This document shows positions 1 through 9,916 of a stretch of DNA of 64,000 bases, one piece after another. A model generated the notes under the pieces. It was not told the origin of the DNA. It made no database searches and saw nothing but the letters and a program-made list of their open reading frames with translations. The stretch spans positions 62,001 to 126,000 of the forward strand of contig JAVJAP010000347.1 in assembly GCA_034770075.1 (NCBI GenBank), read 5' to 3'. This DNA comes from Aralia elata (taxonomy: Eukaryota > Streptophyta > Magnoliopsida > Apiales > Araliaceae). The position numbers were made by a program, and so were the translations under genes. Positions within the stretch are counted from its first letter, which is position 1, and every line of letters starts with the position of its first letter.

Positions 1-74
1 TAGAGAAGAGAAAAGCTATTGGGATGGGCCAAATGAGCAAAAGGGAGAAAAAAATAAAAATTTCAGAAAAAACA

Positions 75-350
75 GCACTCTCGCCCCGGCGAGAAGTTAA
101 CACTGGTGAATCTCGCCCCGGCGAGAAACTTACTGATCAAGCTCGCCGTCAGCGCAAAGTTTCTCGCCCCGGCCCAAAAGTCACTGATCAAGCTCGCCGT
201 CAGCGCAAAGTTTCTCGCCTCGGCCCAAAAGTCACTGTTCAAGTTCGCCGTCAGCGCAAAGTTTCTCGCCCCGGCCCAAAAGTGACTGATCAATCTCGCC
301 CCGGCAAGAATACACAGTATAAACTTCTCGCCCGGCGAGAATCGCGGTTT
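75..350. repeat. GC-rich cluster with 51-bp tandem repeat
   Basis: Short self-complementary words such as CTCGCCCCGGCGAG recur at about 80, 112, 296 and 328. Between them lies a tandem repeat with a 51-bp period; units start at 133, 184 and 235 and differ by a few bases. The period is a multiple of three, so both strands stay open for 76 to 116 codons, but the resulting basic peptide has no family resemblance and I do not regard it as coding. The same word family returns in this element's LTR near 3733 and 3765. Confidence 0.85.
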
Positions 351-1143
351 TCAGTTTTAAAAATTCGATTCTAGTTCATTTTTGCCCATTCCTAAACCAA
401 ACCAATTTCTCCCAACTACGCCTCTTCCTCTCCTTAACCGACTCAAAACCTTCTTCTTTCCAATTTCTTTCCCAAATTTGATTCCTACTCCTACCCACAT
501 TTGAACTCTATCACATTCCCATCAATTTTCTCTCTCCAAAAGCAAACCCTAACCTAGTTCTTTCCAAACCTCGCGTGGATTAGAAGTGCTCTGTTTTCTA
601 TCAAATACAGAGATACAAAGTATTCCATACATACACACAATCTAGGACTCTTCCTCTGCAATTCACCCATTCCATAACTATAAAGTACCCTTCATTGTTC
701 TTTGAGAATGGCTATCGCTTGAGTTTGGGGGAGAATTACTCTGTTTCATTCACAATTTCCATAAGCTTTATTGTTACATGGACGATTTCTAGGGTTGCAC
801 CAAATTGAAGAAGCAAGTTACTCAGTTCAACCATTTGGCATCACCAACTCTGCTCCACTGAACCAAGCCTCTGTCAGGTATCCTACATTGGGTTACTCTG
901 TTATTTTGTTTGGATCAGATTCTTTTGAAATTGGTATTGGGTAGTGATGTACATGCTTTACTCTTGAGTTTTACTTTCCATTGGGATTTGGTTGGATTGT
1001 CTGGATTACAATTTGTGTTAGTATCTTCAATTGTGCAAAGTTTAGTTGGAAATTCGTAGAGTTGGAGTTTGGGGGGATTGTTTAATTGTTGTTCCTAGTG
1101 TGCAGAGTTGTGTTTGTTTGTTTGTTCCGGATACAGTTCAGTG
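351..1143 (+). other. non-coding leader of accessory ORF, possible intron
   Basis: Pyrimidine-rich, no credible ORF. A donor-like CAG/GTATCC lies at 876-881 and an acceptor-like TGTGCAG at 1099-1105, just before the ATG at 1144. A similar acceptor (TTAATTGCAG) precedes the homologous ORF of element A at about 45729. Spliced expression of the downstream ORF is an inference. Confidence 0.4.
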
Positions 1144-2341
1144 ATGGCTCCAAAAAGGCATACAGGGGAAGGTTCATCGTCAACGCTAACTCGGCAATAT
1201 GATAGAAGGAAATTTGTTAGTGTGGAAGCCGCTGATAGGTATGATTCGTACGCATCGGGTAAAGCTCTAACTCCCGAGCGTGGTCTCACGCCCGAGTTAG
1301 TTGATGGTGAGTTGTTGATGCAAATATAGGAGCGGGAATGGGGGACATTTACTGCTCACCCAAAACCCGCTTGCATAGCCGTTGTTAAAGAATTCTATGC
1401 CAACGCCGAAGACACGGCTCAATGCGAGGTGATAGTCAAGGGAAGGACAGTGTCTTTCAGTGCTCAGTCGATCAACGAATACTACAATTTCAATACTGAT
1501 TTAGACTGTGAATACACTCGATTCCTTGCGGGAGCGCCGAATTTGGAAAAGGTGATTGCGGATTTGTGCAAACCGGGAGCAACGTGGATATCCAAAGGGC
1601 CACGCGCAGCAATTTCATTCAATAGTAAGGATTTGAGTCGTTATGGCAAAGTGTGTTATGCCTTCCTGTCCGCCAAATTAATGTCGTCACAGCATGTAAG
1701 TGACGTTCCCAAGGAGAAGGCTTTGCTATTATATGCCATTATCACGGGATTTGCTATTGATGTGGGAGATGTGATTGAGGCATCGATTCACCGGACGATT
1801 CAGAACTTGCATAGTCAAGGTGGTTTGCCACATCCTTCGTTGATATGTGGACTGTGTTCTCAAGCGGGAGTTCATCGGGGGTGCTGAGGAGGTTGTGCAG
1901 CAGCCATTGCTGGTTTTGGACCACCGTCTGATTATACGCTATAAGGAATGGGATGGCGGTCAGTCACACCCTCGGGGTATGGGGTATATCCTTCCGTCTG
2001 CTTCTGAAGTTGAGGAGCAGGAATCTGATGGTGAGGAGAGGGACTCTGACGAGGGATAGGGTCCGTTGGCGGGTCAAAGATCAAAGTTCACCCTTCAATT
2101 TCGTGAGTTGCAGTGCCTAATTAATTCTCAGCATCAGGCCATTTTGAGGCATAATCAGTGTTTAGCGGAGCGACAGCAGTGTATTTATGATTATCAAGTG
2201 GGGTGTTCGAACGCGATTGCCGACATGTTCAACAAGATGCAACCGTTGGAGGATCCTGTTAATTTTCCAGTGCCTCAGCCGTTGCCGGTTTTTCCTCCAC
2301 CAGACTCAGATGATAGGAACACGGTCGAGCCCGACGCTTGA
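1144..2341 (+). pseudogene. Athila accessory ORF (plant transposon protein type), broken
   Basis: This ORF starts MAPKRHTGEG and is homologous to the minus-strand ORF of element A at 44485-45630. Shared blocks include VVKEFYANA-like and VREFYANA near the N-terminus, a NEYYNF-like segment, the SRYGKVCYAF / NRYAKVWYSF motif, and WDGGQSHPRGMGYIL / WDGSKSHPRGLGFIL near the C-terminus, followed by an acidic stretch. The type is the putative plant transposon protein family found between pol and the 3' LTR in Athila-like elements; its function is not established. Lesions seen: an in-frame TAG at 1327-1329, a frameshift near 1850-1885 (the reading moves from the frame ending at 1887 to the one opening at 1847), and another in-frame stop at about 2057-2059, after which the same reading continues to 2341. 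Full reading would be close to 400 residues. Confidence 0.75.
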
Positions 2342-3575
2342 CCGGTCAGGGAAGTCCTCTGTTCTTTCTTATTTTATTTTTCGCACAATGAGGACATTGT
2401 ATTGATTGAGTTTGGGGGGGTTGATTGTTAGATTTGTTTATATAATTGCATGTTAGGTTGTTGCATTTTATTAGTTTTATTAGTTTCATTTTAGATTACA
2501 TTCGTAATTTAAAAATCAAAAAAAAAAAAATCAAAAATCAAAAATTCGAAAAACCCAAAAATTTAGTAGTGTAGGATCATATAGGATTGCATTTAGTAGA
2601 ATCGTATTTAAGGAGGGTATTAATGGAAGTCGTTTAGGAATGGCCGATGATGAAAGTTGATCAGTTTTATTACAGTTAAATGGGATGGATAATGATTGCT
2701 AAATCTGAAATTTGACTGTTATTGGTTGTGATTATTTGAGACCCTTGGTTTTTAATTGCTCACAATTGTATATTGAACTAATTAGGGGTTGGTTTTACTT
2801 GGTGTATCACATGCTCGTATGAAGATATTGACTGTTAATTCTTGTTGGATCGGAAAAAAAAATGAAAAAAAATGATGATGAAAAAAAAGAGAAATTGTGG
2901 AATAAATTCTGCTTCGATGTCTGTTTAAGTGCAAGAAAAAGTAGTATTAATGAATATAGACAGATAAGAGAAGGTCTTGACTAAGTTTGTCTTTGTGGCC
3001 GGTGTCATTCGAGTGAGTATGCCCTTAGGAGTTGTCTTTACACTCAGCGCCCTAAAATCGTCTGGTTTGGGAGTCGTTGGTTGAAAATTCGTTACATGGG
3101 TGACATTGAATAGCCTAATAAAGATGAACATTGCACTAGTCAAGATAATATGACGAGATGGAGCGTAAAACGCACTCGTCGAATGGAGAAAGAAAAAAAA
3201 ATGTGAAAACAAGTGATTAGCGGTTTGAGCTTAATTTGAATATCGGTGATCTTATCCTTATTTGAGTGTTGTGATACTAAGAGTTGAATTTTATCTCTGA
3301 TTGGTTTGATATATGTTGCACACACACACATGTAAGGGTTGAAAGTAGAGCTTAATTGATGACAGTTGGTTTGTGGATGGTGCGAGAGTTTGAAATTCTA
3401 TTGACTTGTTATTTCTGATTTCTAAGGCCTGATTTGTATGATGACTGTTGATTATCTGCTTGAGTATGGTTAGTCGTGCATATGCATTCATGTTGGTAGT
3501 TAGCTAGGTATTCATATGTTATGTTTTGTGTTTTTTTTGCTTGAGGACAAGCAAAGTTTCGAGTTTGGGGGTATT
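2342..3575 (+). other. non-coding region between accessory ORF and polypurine tract
   Basis: AT-rich, with A-tracts near 2517-2530 and 2850-2890 and a (CA)n run at about 3317-3330. It holds GAGGACATTGT with a GTTTGGGGGGGTT tract near 2391-2420 and a second G-tract (GAGTTTGGGGGTATT) at 3561-3575 that serves as the likely 3' polypurine tract. A motif GATGGAGCGTAAAACGCAC at 3157-3175 is shared with elements A and B. No convincing ORF. Confidence 0.6.
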
Positions 3576-4873
3576 TGATGAGTAGGTTTTAACCTACGAG
3601 TTAGATACGTTTTAGCGAGATTCTTTTCAGTCTTTCAGTGTTTTAGTACCTTTTTATTTGTGTTTATATTTCTTTTGTAGGTTACGGCTGGCTGAGGATC
3701 AAAGAAAGCAAAACTGGCTGTGTGCAGGGCATTCTCGCCGGGGCGAGAAGTCCAAGTATAATTTCCTCGCCGGGGCGAGACTTTTGTGAAGGATTTTCTC
3801 GCTGGGGTGAGGTTGCGTCTGGTGAAAAAAAAATATTGAAGTTGGCAATCGGGTACTTGGAAAAGTTTGAAGCTAGGAAGGATTCAATTGCTATTCTGAT
3901 AAGGAGTCTTGAGAAGGTTATTGAGGATATAAATAGGAGAATATAACATGGATTGACAGAGATTTTCATACATCTACTCACACGAAGATTTAAGATTGAG
4001 AGTTGAGCAAGGAGATAGAGAACCAAGCTAAGCTTCGTGAAGAATTCAGATTGGAGGACGAAGGATTATATTGAGTTTTCTTTTAATCTTTTTATCCTTA
4101 ATTTGTAATTATTTATGATGACTTATTTTGAATTTCTAGTTTCTATTGTCAGTATGAACTAAAACCTTTACATTAAGGCTGCAATTGAACCAGTTATATT
4201 GATGAATTAATTTTCTATTTAAATTTCAGTGATTCATTCAAGTTGAGTTGTCTATCATATTCCATGCTTAATGTTTAAATTGTTTGGCCAACAATTAGCG
4301 GAATACCTTAGGTGAATTTGGGAGATGCAATCTACGGTTAGAACTGAATAAGATAGCGTGTATTCTAAATTATTTGCAAGTGTTGAATAATTGGATTTGT
4401 AAAGTGAATAGGAATATCTCTTTACTGCACGTAACAATTGGGAATTGATGCTTAATGAGTTTAATCATGTTATTCTGCATAGGAATATCGTAGAGTTAAT
4501 TGGATTAGATAGATTTATTTGATCACTTGGAAAAGGGCTTATAGATACAATTGAATTCTTGTTAACAACTCTAATGAAGTGAATAACTGAATGACGTAGA
4601 CATATTGATTTATGATATATAATTGGGGAAATTGAAGTCTTAATCTTTTAAATCTGAATTTCAACCTTTGTGATACTTATCAGTGTTCGTATTATTTAAA
4701 TTAGTTTAAATCAAACAACCAATTGGCGATTGCTTACTAGAATAGTCATAGTTTAGATTGATAGTGGAGATTTAAATCGTAATAATTCCTGTGGGTTCGA
4801 CACTCTTTCTTATCACTTTATTACTTGTTGATCGTGTACACTTACACGTAATTGTCGTTATCTAAATTGAACA
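3576..4873 (+). repeat. 3' LTR of Athila-like element C
   Basis: It begins TGATGAGTAGG directly after the polypurine tract and ends after a CTTTATTACTTGTTGATCG segment, which is also found near the LTR 3' ends of elements A and B in reverse complement. Length is about 1.3 kb, similar to the 1329-bp LTR of element A. Palindromic words CTCGCCGGGGCGAG occur at 3733 and 3765, with a decayed third near 3800. The right boundary could also be 4876. Confidence 0.7.
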
Positions 4874-5489
4874 ACAATTACAAGTTCTTTCAATCAATTT
4901 TTAAAGTAAATATTTGAATGGATTATTGTAGATTTATTTAGTTATGATTATGAGAAAATAATTATTTTAATTTTATTTAAGTTTGTAATGAAATTCTGTA
5001 ACGACCGGGAATTCTGGATTTACCTTGTAATTCGAATTTTTGAATATTAATGAATATATTATATTCTATTAATATTATATTTGTGTTACGTGTTTAAAGA
5101 TAGTGTGACAACCTGGATTATGTGAATGCATGAAATTTTACGTGTTATAGTTTTGCTTAAGTGAATAATTGATTTCGCGTAGCGTCGCTAAATCATTATT
5201 CGCGGGACACGTTTCCCGAGGCACTATTCATGCCTGATATTTTTGTGTCTTTTTCGATGTTGAATAATTTTATAAATACGTGTATGCGTACGAATAATTT
5301 TTTCAAGTGTCGAAAATTTTGTTTAAGCTGATACGTGATTTTATCTGTATCCGAAATGTGTTATATGGGTGTTCCGAATATTTGGACAAATTCTATAATA
5401 ATTATTTTTATGTATCCCAATAATTTGTGGGAGTACCCATTTTAATTTTGGGTAGAGTTATTTACCAGTTTTGGTACAAAAATGGGAGT

Positions 5490-5912
5490 TTTCGGATATA
5501 TTTTTGTGTATTTGGGTATTTATTTTGGCTTATTACTCCAAGAGGAACCAACCAAAACCCAACAATCAATCAAATTGCTAGGAAATGAGAGAGTGGGGGA
5601 AGTTGTCGGTGCCACCTTGAGCCACTCCCATTTTTCTCCCAAATTTACTCCACTTCTCCCAAATAATTCATTCCCTCCCATCCGTTCCTTGGCTAAGTTC
5701 AGCAGAGAGAGAGAGAGAGAGAGAGAGCTGCAGAAAAGAAGGGAGGAAGAAGTCGCCGGAAGTCGCCGAAAAAAGAGAAGAAGGTCGCCGAAAAAAGGAA
5801 GGAGGAAGAAGAAGAAGGTATGGGTGGAAGAAGAAGAGAATCCAAGCAAGGAGAACCCTTAAAATCAAGCCTAGTCGAGCTTCTTAACCTCTAGGAAGCA
5901 TTTACAGAGGTA
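5490..5912 (+). promoter_or_regulatory. putative LTR promoter, GA-rich leader and splice donor
   Basis: A weak TATA-like GATATATTTTTG lies near 5495. A pyrimidine-rich stretch follows, then a (GA)n run at about 5703-5727, then GAAGTCGCCGGAA-type repeats. A donor-like AGAG/GTAAAC has its GT at 5910-5911. The same order (GA run, GCCGGAA repeats, AGAGGTAAACACC-like site) occurs in the LTRs at 38630-38810 and 49866-50092. Start site and splicing are inferred. Confidence 0.4.
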
Positions 5913-6529
5913 AACACCAACCAAATCCTTTCCATTCGATTTCTTGTAAAGATTTTCAAGTTTTCTTAGTTTTTGAGCTCTTAAGCTTGTGGATTGATTT
6001 TCTAGCGATTCTGGATGTTTTTACTTTTTCTAGATGTTTATATATGTTGTTAAGAGACTATGTAAGCTATTAATACCTTTAAAGTGGAACAAAAACGCAA
6101 GAAATCCTTACATTGGCTTAATGGAGCAAGAACAATGGACTTTGGACATGAACTAGGACGTTCAGACTTTTTAGAGGACTATAAAGCTATGATTTCGTGT
6201 TTGTTAATTTTATTTGTTGTTATAATATTGTAGTTCCATGGGTTACGAAGCTAACCCAGTTGGAATGGAGTAAAAAGGAGTTAAAACGAGTTCGTAGTAA
6301 TGATTTTTGTAAAACTTATCAAGAACTTAAAGAACAAAGTATGAACTTTGCACTTTGGCTTAAGATTTGGCCATGTTAATGTTTATGAGTAATTCTAAAT
6401 TTTTGATATGTTGTAGCCCCATAAGTTAAGAGTCCATAGAGTCAAGAATGGACCAATTTGCTTATGTATTGAAGGAGTTATGGAGGTTGGAGTGGCCAGA
6501 GGTTGGAGTCGCGAACTGGGAACAAACCC

Positions 6530-6760
6530 AGAATCCGGCTACTGCAGAATGGTGCCGCAGTGCCACTCATAAGCCCTGCAGCTCACGCTGCAGCGAGGGG
6601 CAAGATAGGGAGAGACTGGGACTCACGCTGCAGTGTGAGAACCAAGCTCTAAGGCTCACGCCGCAGCGTGAAGCCCTGTCATGGAGGAGACACGGGACTC
6701 ACGCCGCAGCGTGAGGTCCAGTGCTAAGGCCTGGCACTGCAGCGCCAATGCCGTGTCCAG
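6530..6760. repeat. cluster of GC-rich near-palindromes
   Basis: Variants of CTCACGCCGCAGCGTGAG occur at about 6582, 6622, 6655 and 6698, plus shorter CTGCAG/GCCGCAG words on each side. The spacing is irregular, so this is not a simple tandem repeat. The same cluster, with partly different spacers, is present in the LTR at 50690-50940. The upstream arm motif (TGTTGTAGCCCCAT to GGAGTTATGG) lies at 6410-6485. Confidence 0.82.
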
Positions 6761-6981
6761 CCTGGGTCGAGTCGGTCAGACCGGATCGGGTCGGGTCGAA
6801 CCTAACGAATCCTTTCAGAGGGTCCAACACTTATATATTTCTTTGTACTAAATGATTAGACAGGTTAGTTAAGCATATTTGGTTAAGCCCTAAATGTTTA
6901 ATTGTATTCTAAATGTCAACCAAATTGGTATTGTCTTAAGGCGTAAATTGAGTAACCTGGATACAACTCACATTTGGTTTC

Positions 6982-7075
6982 CAGGGGGCGCTGCCCCCTT
7001 AGACCCCCACCAGCTCACCGGCGAGCTGGGTAGCGGCTCGCTCACCGAGGAGCGAGACCCCCGACTGGGTAGTCG
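6982..7075. repeat. GC-rich hairpin cassette
   Basis: Three consecutive inverted repeats can be seen: GGGGGCGCTGCCCCC, GCTCACCGGCGAGC, and CTCGCTCACCGAGGAGCGAG. The closely related solo LTR at 49149-52292 lacks this segment and about 130 bp before it, so it is an insertion or deletion difference between two LTR copies. Confidence 0.65.
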
Positions 7076-7204
7076 TAGGGCAATCAATGTGTTTTAATGA
7101 CGCAACGTCTATTTTGAACCTAGTCTTTATGTGACTAATTGTTATGTGAATATGTATTTACATGTGTAGGATATTAAGGAGCGTGTGTTGTAATATTGTA
7201 GCAG

Positions 7205-7650
7205 TGCATCAGGCAAGTTCCTTAACTTCATTCTTTCTATATATTGAATGCAAGTTTCTTAACACTTGTCTAACCCTTGTGTTGAGCAAGTTTCCTAACC
7301 CGTACAACTTTTATTATTGTGCGAGTTTATTCTTATGAATTGCAAGTTTCCTTACCTTAGCTCGATTTAATATTAGGCAGGTTTTCTCAACCGTGCAACC
7401 TTTGGTTATTGTGCGAGTTATTTGTTGATTGAGCAAGTATTCTATATTATTGCAAGTTTTCCTTTAACCCTACTCAATTTACATTCGAGCAGGATGTAAT
7501 GTATTATGCAAGTTTTCCTAACCCGTACAACTCTTATTATTGTGCGAGTTTATTCTTATGAATTGCAAGTTTCCCTAACCTTACTCGAATTATACTTGAG
7601 CAGGTTTCCTATTTTATACAAATGTTATATATTGTTACAAGTTTCATGAC
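7205..7650 (+). repeat. degenerate array of CAAGTTTCCT-type units
   Basis: The words GCAAGTTTCCT, GAGCAAGTTT and TGTGCGAGTT alternate about every 35 to 45 bases. Two longer stretches, near 7290-7355 and 7510-7580, are almost identical. Shorter versions of the array occur at 51175-51370 and 62190-62410 in the related LTRs. Confidence 0.55.
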
Positions 7651-8553
7651 TCAAATTGAGTTATTACTTTCAAATTATATTAGTGGATTAATTATTGTAT
7701 ATTACTCCACATCAAAGATAATTATTGATATTCGCACCTTGTGCATTTGAATTCATTGTCTGTTATTGGACTGTGAAACGTTAAGTTCTTCATTCATGAA
7801 CTATTTAAGGAAATAGTCTACACCACTTGTTTCGGCTAGACACGTACAGGTTATTATTTTAAAAGCTATCCAAACCGATTGTTGGTGCGGATTCTTGGAT
7901 TGATGTAGGGGATTTTAATGTGTCGGTTATTTGATGCAGTCAGAGCTAAATGTTATGCATATACATAGGGTACTAGAGGCTGATCCCCTCGAGTACTACT
8001 AACGGGCCAGGCATTTAAAAGGGTTAGTTGAATGACTGATCCTTTGGCCAAATAGTTCATGGTCTATTGGACCACTCAGCAGTAAATAATCAACATTCAT
8101 TACTTCATTTGAACTTTGATTATATTGACAACTATTTCTTCAATGTTCTTAAATTGTTGAACTGTGCAATTATTGTTCTCATTCATTCATGATATATCCT
8201 CTTTATTCATCTTAAACTTGCTAGGCAAAGTAGTTGCTCACTCTTGCTATATCATGAACCTATTGCAGTTAAGCCGGGGAGTTCCAAAGCGGACAAAGGC
8301 AAAGGAAAGCTTAAGGAATAGTTATATGTATTATCCCGCTATGTAATCGTGGAATCGTTTTGTATTATTTTTGTATTCTGCGATGTAGTTATTTAAGGTT
8401 ATAGACCTTGGGACCGTAGTAAACCTTTTGTAATGAACAACATATGTTTATTTATTCCGCATTAGTTGATTTATGTTGTTTAGAGGTGTGTGGATGTATT
8501 TTATCGTGAGCACCAGATTCGAGGTATTGGTACCTGAATTTGGGGGTGTCACA

Positions 8554-9231
8554 AATTCTATACTAGCATTTTTATTTACAAAATTTGCTTGAAATTCTAA
8601 TCCGAATAGAATTATGAAACTCAAGTTTTAATCAGTTTTAATTTAATTATGATAATTAGTTAGGAATGAATCTACTATAATTTTTAAACCAATGTTATAA
8701 TTATTATGTTTCAAATTCACATATATTATTAATACAATTAATCATGTAATTTGAAAAAAAAAATCAATTTAATGAATTAAATTAGTTAGGATATTAATTT
8801 AATAATAAATTTCACGACTAATATTAATATAATTAAATCACGTGATATGTTAAGAGGTTCTTTCGATATTTTAATATTTTGATAAATTTGTAGTAATAAA
8901 ATTATCTATACAAATTTATTAAGATATACAAACAAAATAAAACTACTAAAAAGAACATATGTAGTAATTATTGATGGATAACATGTAGTAATTATTCAAA
9001 TTTGTAGAGTATTTATACTAATTTGAATAGGAAAGAAAAAAAAAATTCTATTCCTCTTAGAAATAGGAATATTTTTAAATTTGGATAGTATTTAATTGAT
9101 ACAAATTTGGATACTACTTATGCTAATATGAATTAAGAAAGCTGAACAAAAAATTGGTGAAACCAAACCAAATTTGTACTTTTAATTATATAGTTGATTA
9201 GTTAGAATCATCGTGTAAGAGTCTTGTTATG
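8554..9231. other. AT-rich spacer
   Basis: This is the right-hand continuation of the host sequence interrupted by the solo LTR. It is very AT-rich with several A-tracts. I see no ORF, RNA gene or repeat boundary in it. Confidence 0.5.
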
Positions 9232-9490
9232 TACTCCCCCCGTTCCAAAATTATAGTCATAATTTGACTTTTAAGATCAAATAATGACATATTAAAATTC
9301 AAAATTGGTATGACTCATAAAAATTTTGAATGAAATAAATTTTGTGATTTATAGTTTTTGTTATATATTATACAATTATAATAATTGTATCAACTAAAAT
9401 TAAATAAATTTATATCATTTTGAAATTTAATATGTCGTCGTTTTATTTCAAAAGTCAAATTATATCTCTAATTTTGAACTGAAAGAAGTA
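9232..9490. mobile_element. Stowaway-type MITE, about 259 bp including TA
   Basis: The left end reads TACTCCCCCCGTTCCAAAAT and the right end is its imperfect reverse complement, ending GAACTGAAAGAAGTA, with TA at both edges. The inverted similarity extends inward through AATTTGACTTTT and CATATTAAAATTC. No coding capacity. The CTCCCNCCGTTCCAAAAT terminus and the TA target duplication are the usual signature of Tc1/mariner-related Stowaway MITEs in plants. Confidence 0.87.
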
Positions 9491-9665
9491 TTATAATTTT
9501 TTATTAAATTACTATTATGACGTAAATCAATACATGATATTTAACATTTATTATTGTATATATTATATTAGTTGAGATTAGCACTTTCAAGAAACGGGTA
9601 AGGCCGCCGCGTAGACTTTGATAATTGGGTGTCAAGTCAAATTTAAAAACAATATGTTATAAAAA

Positions 9666-9916
9666 TGTTATAAAACTTTAGCAGAAGTTTTAATGAATAC
9701 TTTCTAATTTTTCAGTATTAGGAGAAAAAGAAAGAACTAAGAGAGAAATAATGAAGTAAGAGAAGGAAGTATAATGAGAGACCCAATCGATCCTTTTTCT
9801 TCCTCTGATTAGTTAGCTTTTATAGGCAATAGAAAGTGAATGACATAGCCCTATTAGTCAGAATGTCTAGGAAATTTTAGCCCACTTAGTATGACCTAGG
9901 AAATCATATTATAACA
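9666..9916 (-). repeat. short (about 251 bp) copia 3' LTR
   Basis: On the minus strand it starts TGTTATAATATG right after a CAAGGGGAGTG polypurine tract and ends TTTTATAACA. In plus coordinates it runs TGTTATAAAAC to TTATAACA. A TATA-like CCTATAAAAGC on the minus strand sits near 9819-9829. The 5' partner LTR is absent because the element is cut at 11435. Sequence 9491-9665 to its left is AT-rich spacer. Confidence 0.62.

Larger units (their letters stand above)
1..4873 (+). mobile_element. Athila-like LTR retrotransposon C, 3' portion
   Basis: The window opens inside a Ty3-type element whose 5' half lies to the left. Reading rightwards it shows a GC-rich repeat cluster, an accessory ORF (broken), a long non-coding tail with an AATGAGGACATTGT block, a polypurine tract ending in TTTGGGGGTATT, and an LTR starting TGATGAG. 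This order matches element A on the minus strand at 42021-49111, which also carries the pol genes, so the lineage call is by comparison. The right end is placed at a CA near 4873; without the left LTR the target duplication cannot be checked. Confidence 0.75.
4997..8553 (+). mobile_element. solo chromovirus LTR, 3.56 kb
   Basis: It starts TGTAACGACC and ends GGGGGTGTCACA, with identical AATTC at 4992-4996 and 8554-8558 as a target duplication. No primer site, gag or pol lies inside, so this is a whole LTR left after LTR-LTR recombination. It aligns along most of its length with the LTRs at 37888-41322, 49149-52292 and 59863-63445. Sub-features listed separately are a GA-rich leader with a donor-like site, a GC palindrome cluster, a hairpin cassette and a degenerate tandem array. 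The flanking spacer at 4874-4996 is unremarkable AT-rich DNA. Confidence 0.92.

Noticed and set aside
24..374. 116-codon plus-strand ORF over the GC-rich tandem repeat
   Set aside because: It exists because the 51-bp repeat has no stops; composition is extreme and there is no family resemblance or expression signal.
5482..5862. Arg/Lys-rich ORF over the GA-rich leader, and similar ORFs at 38590-38784 and 49852-50058
   Set aside because: Low-complexity purine repeats give long frames on both strands; the encoded peptides are not conserved between the LTRs.
6530..6760. CRISPR-like array, because palindromic words recur with spacers
   Set aside because: Repeats are imperfect, spacing is irregular, the sequence is inside a plant LTR and no cas genes exist.
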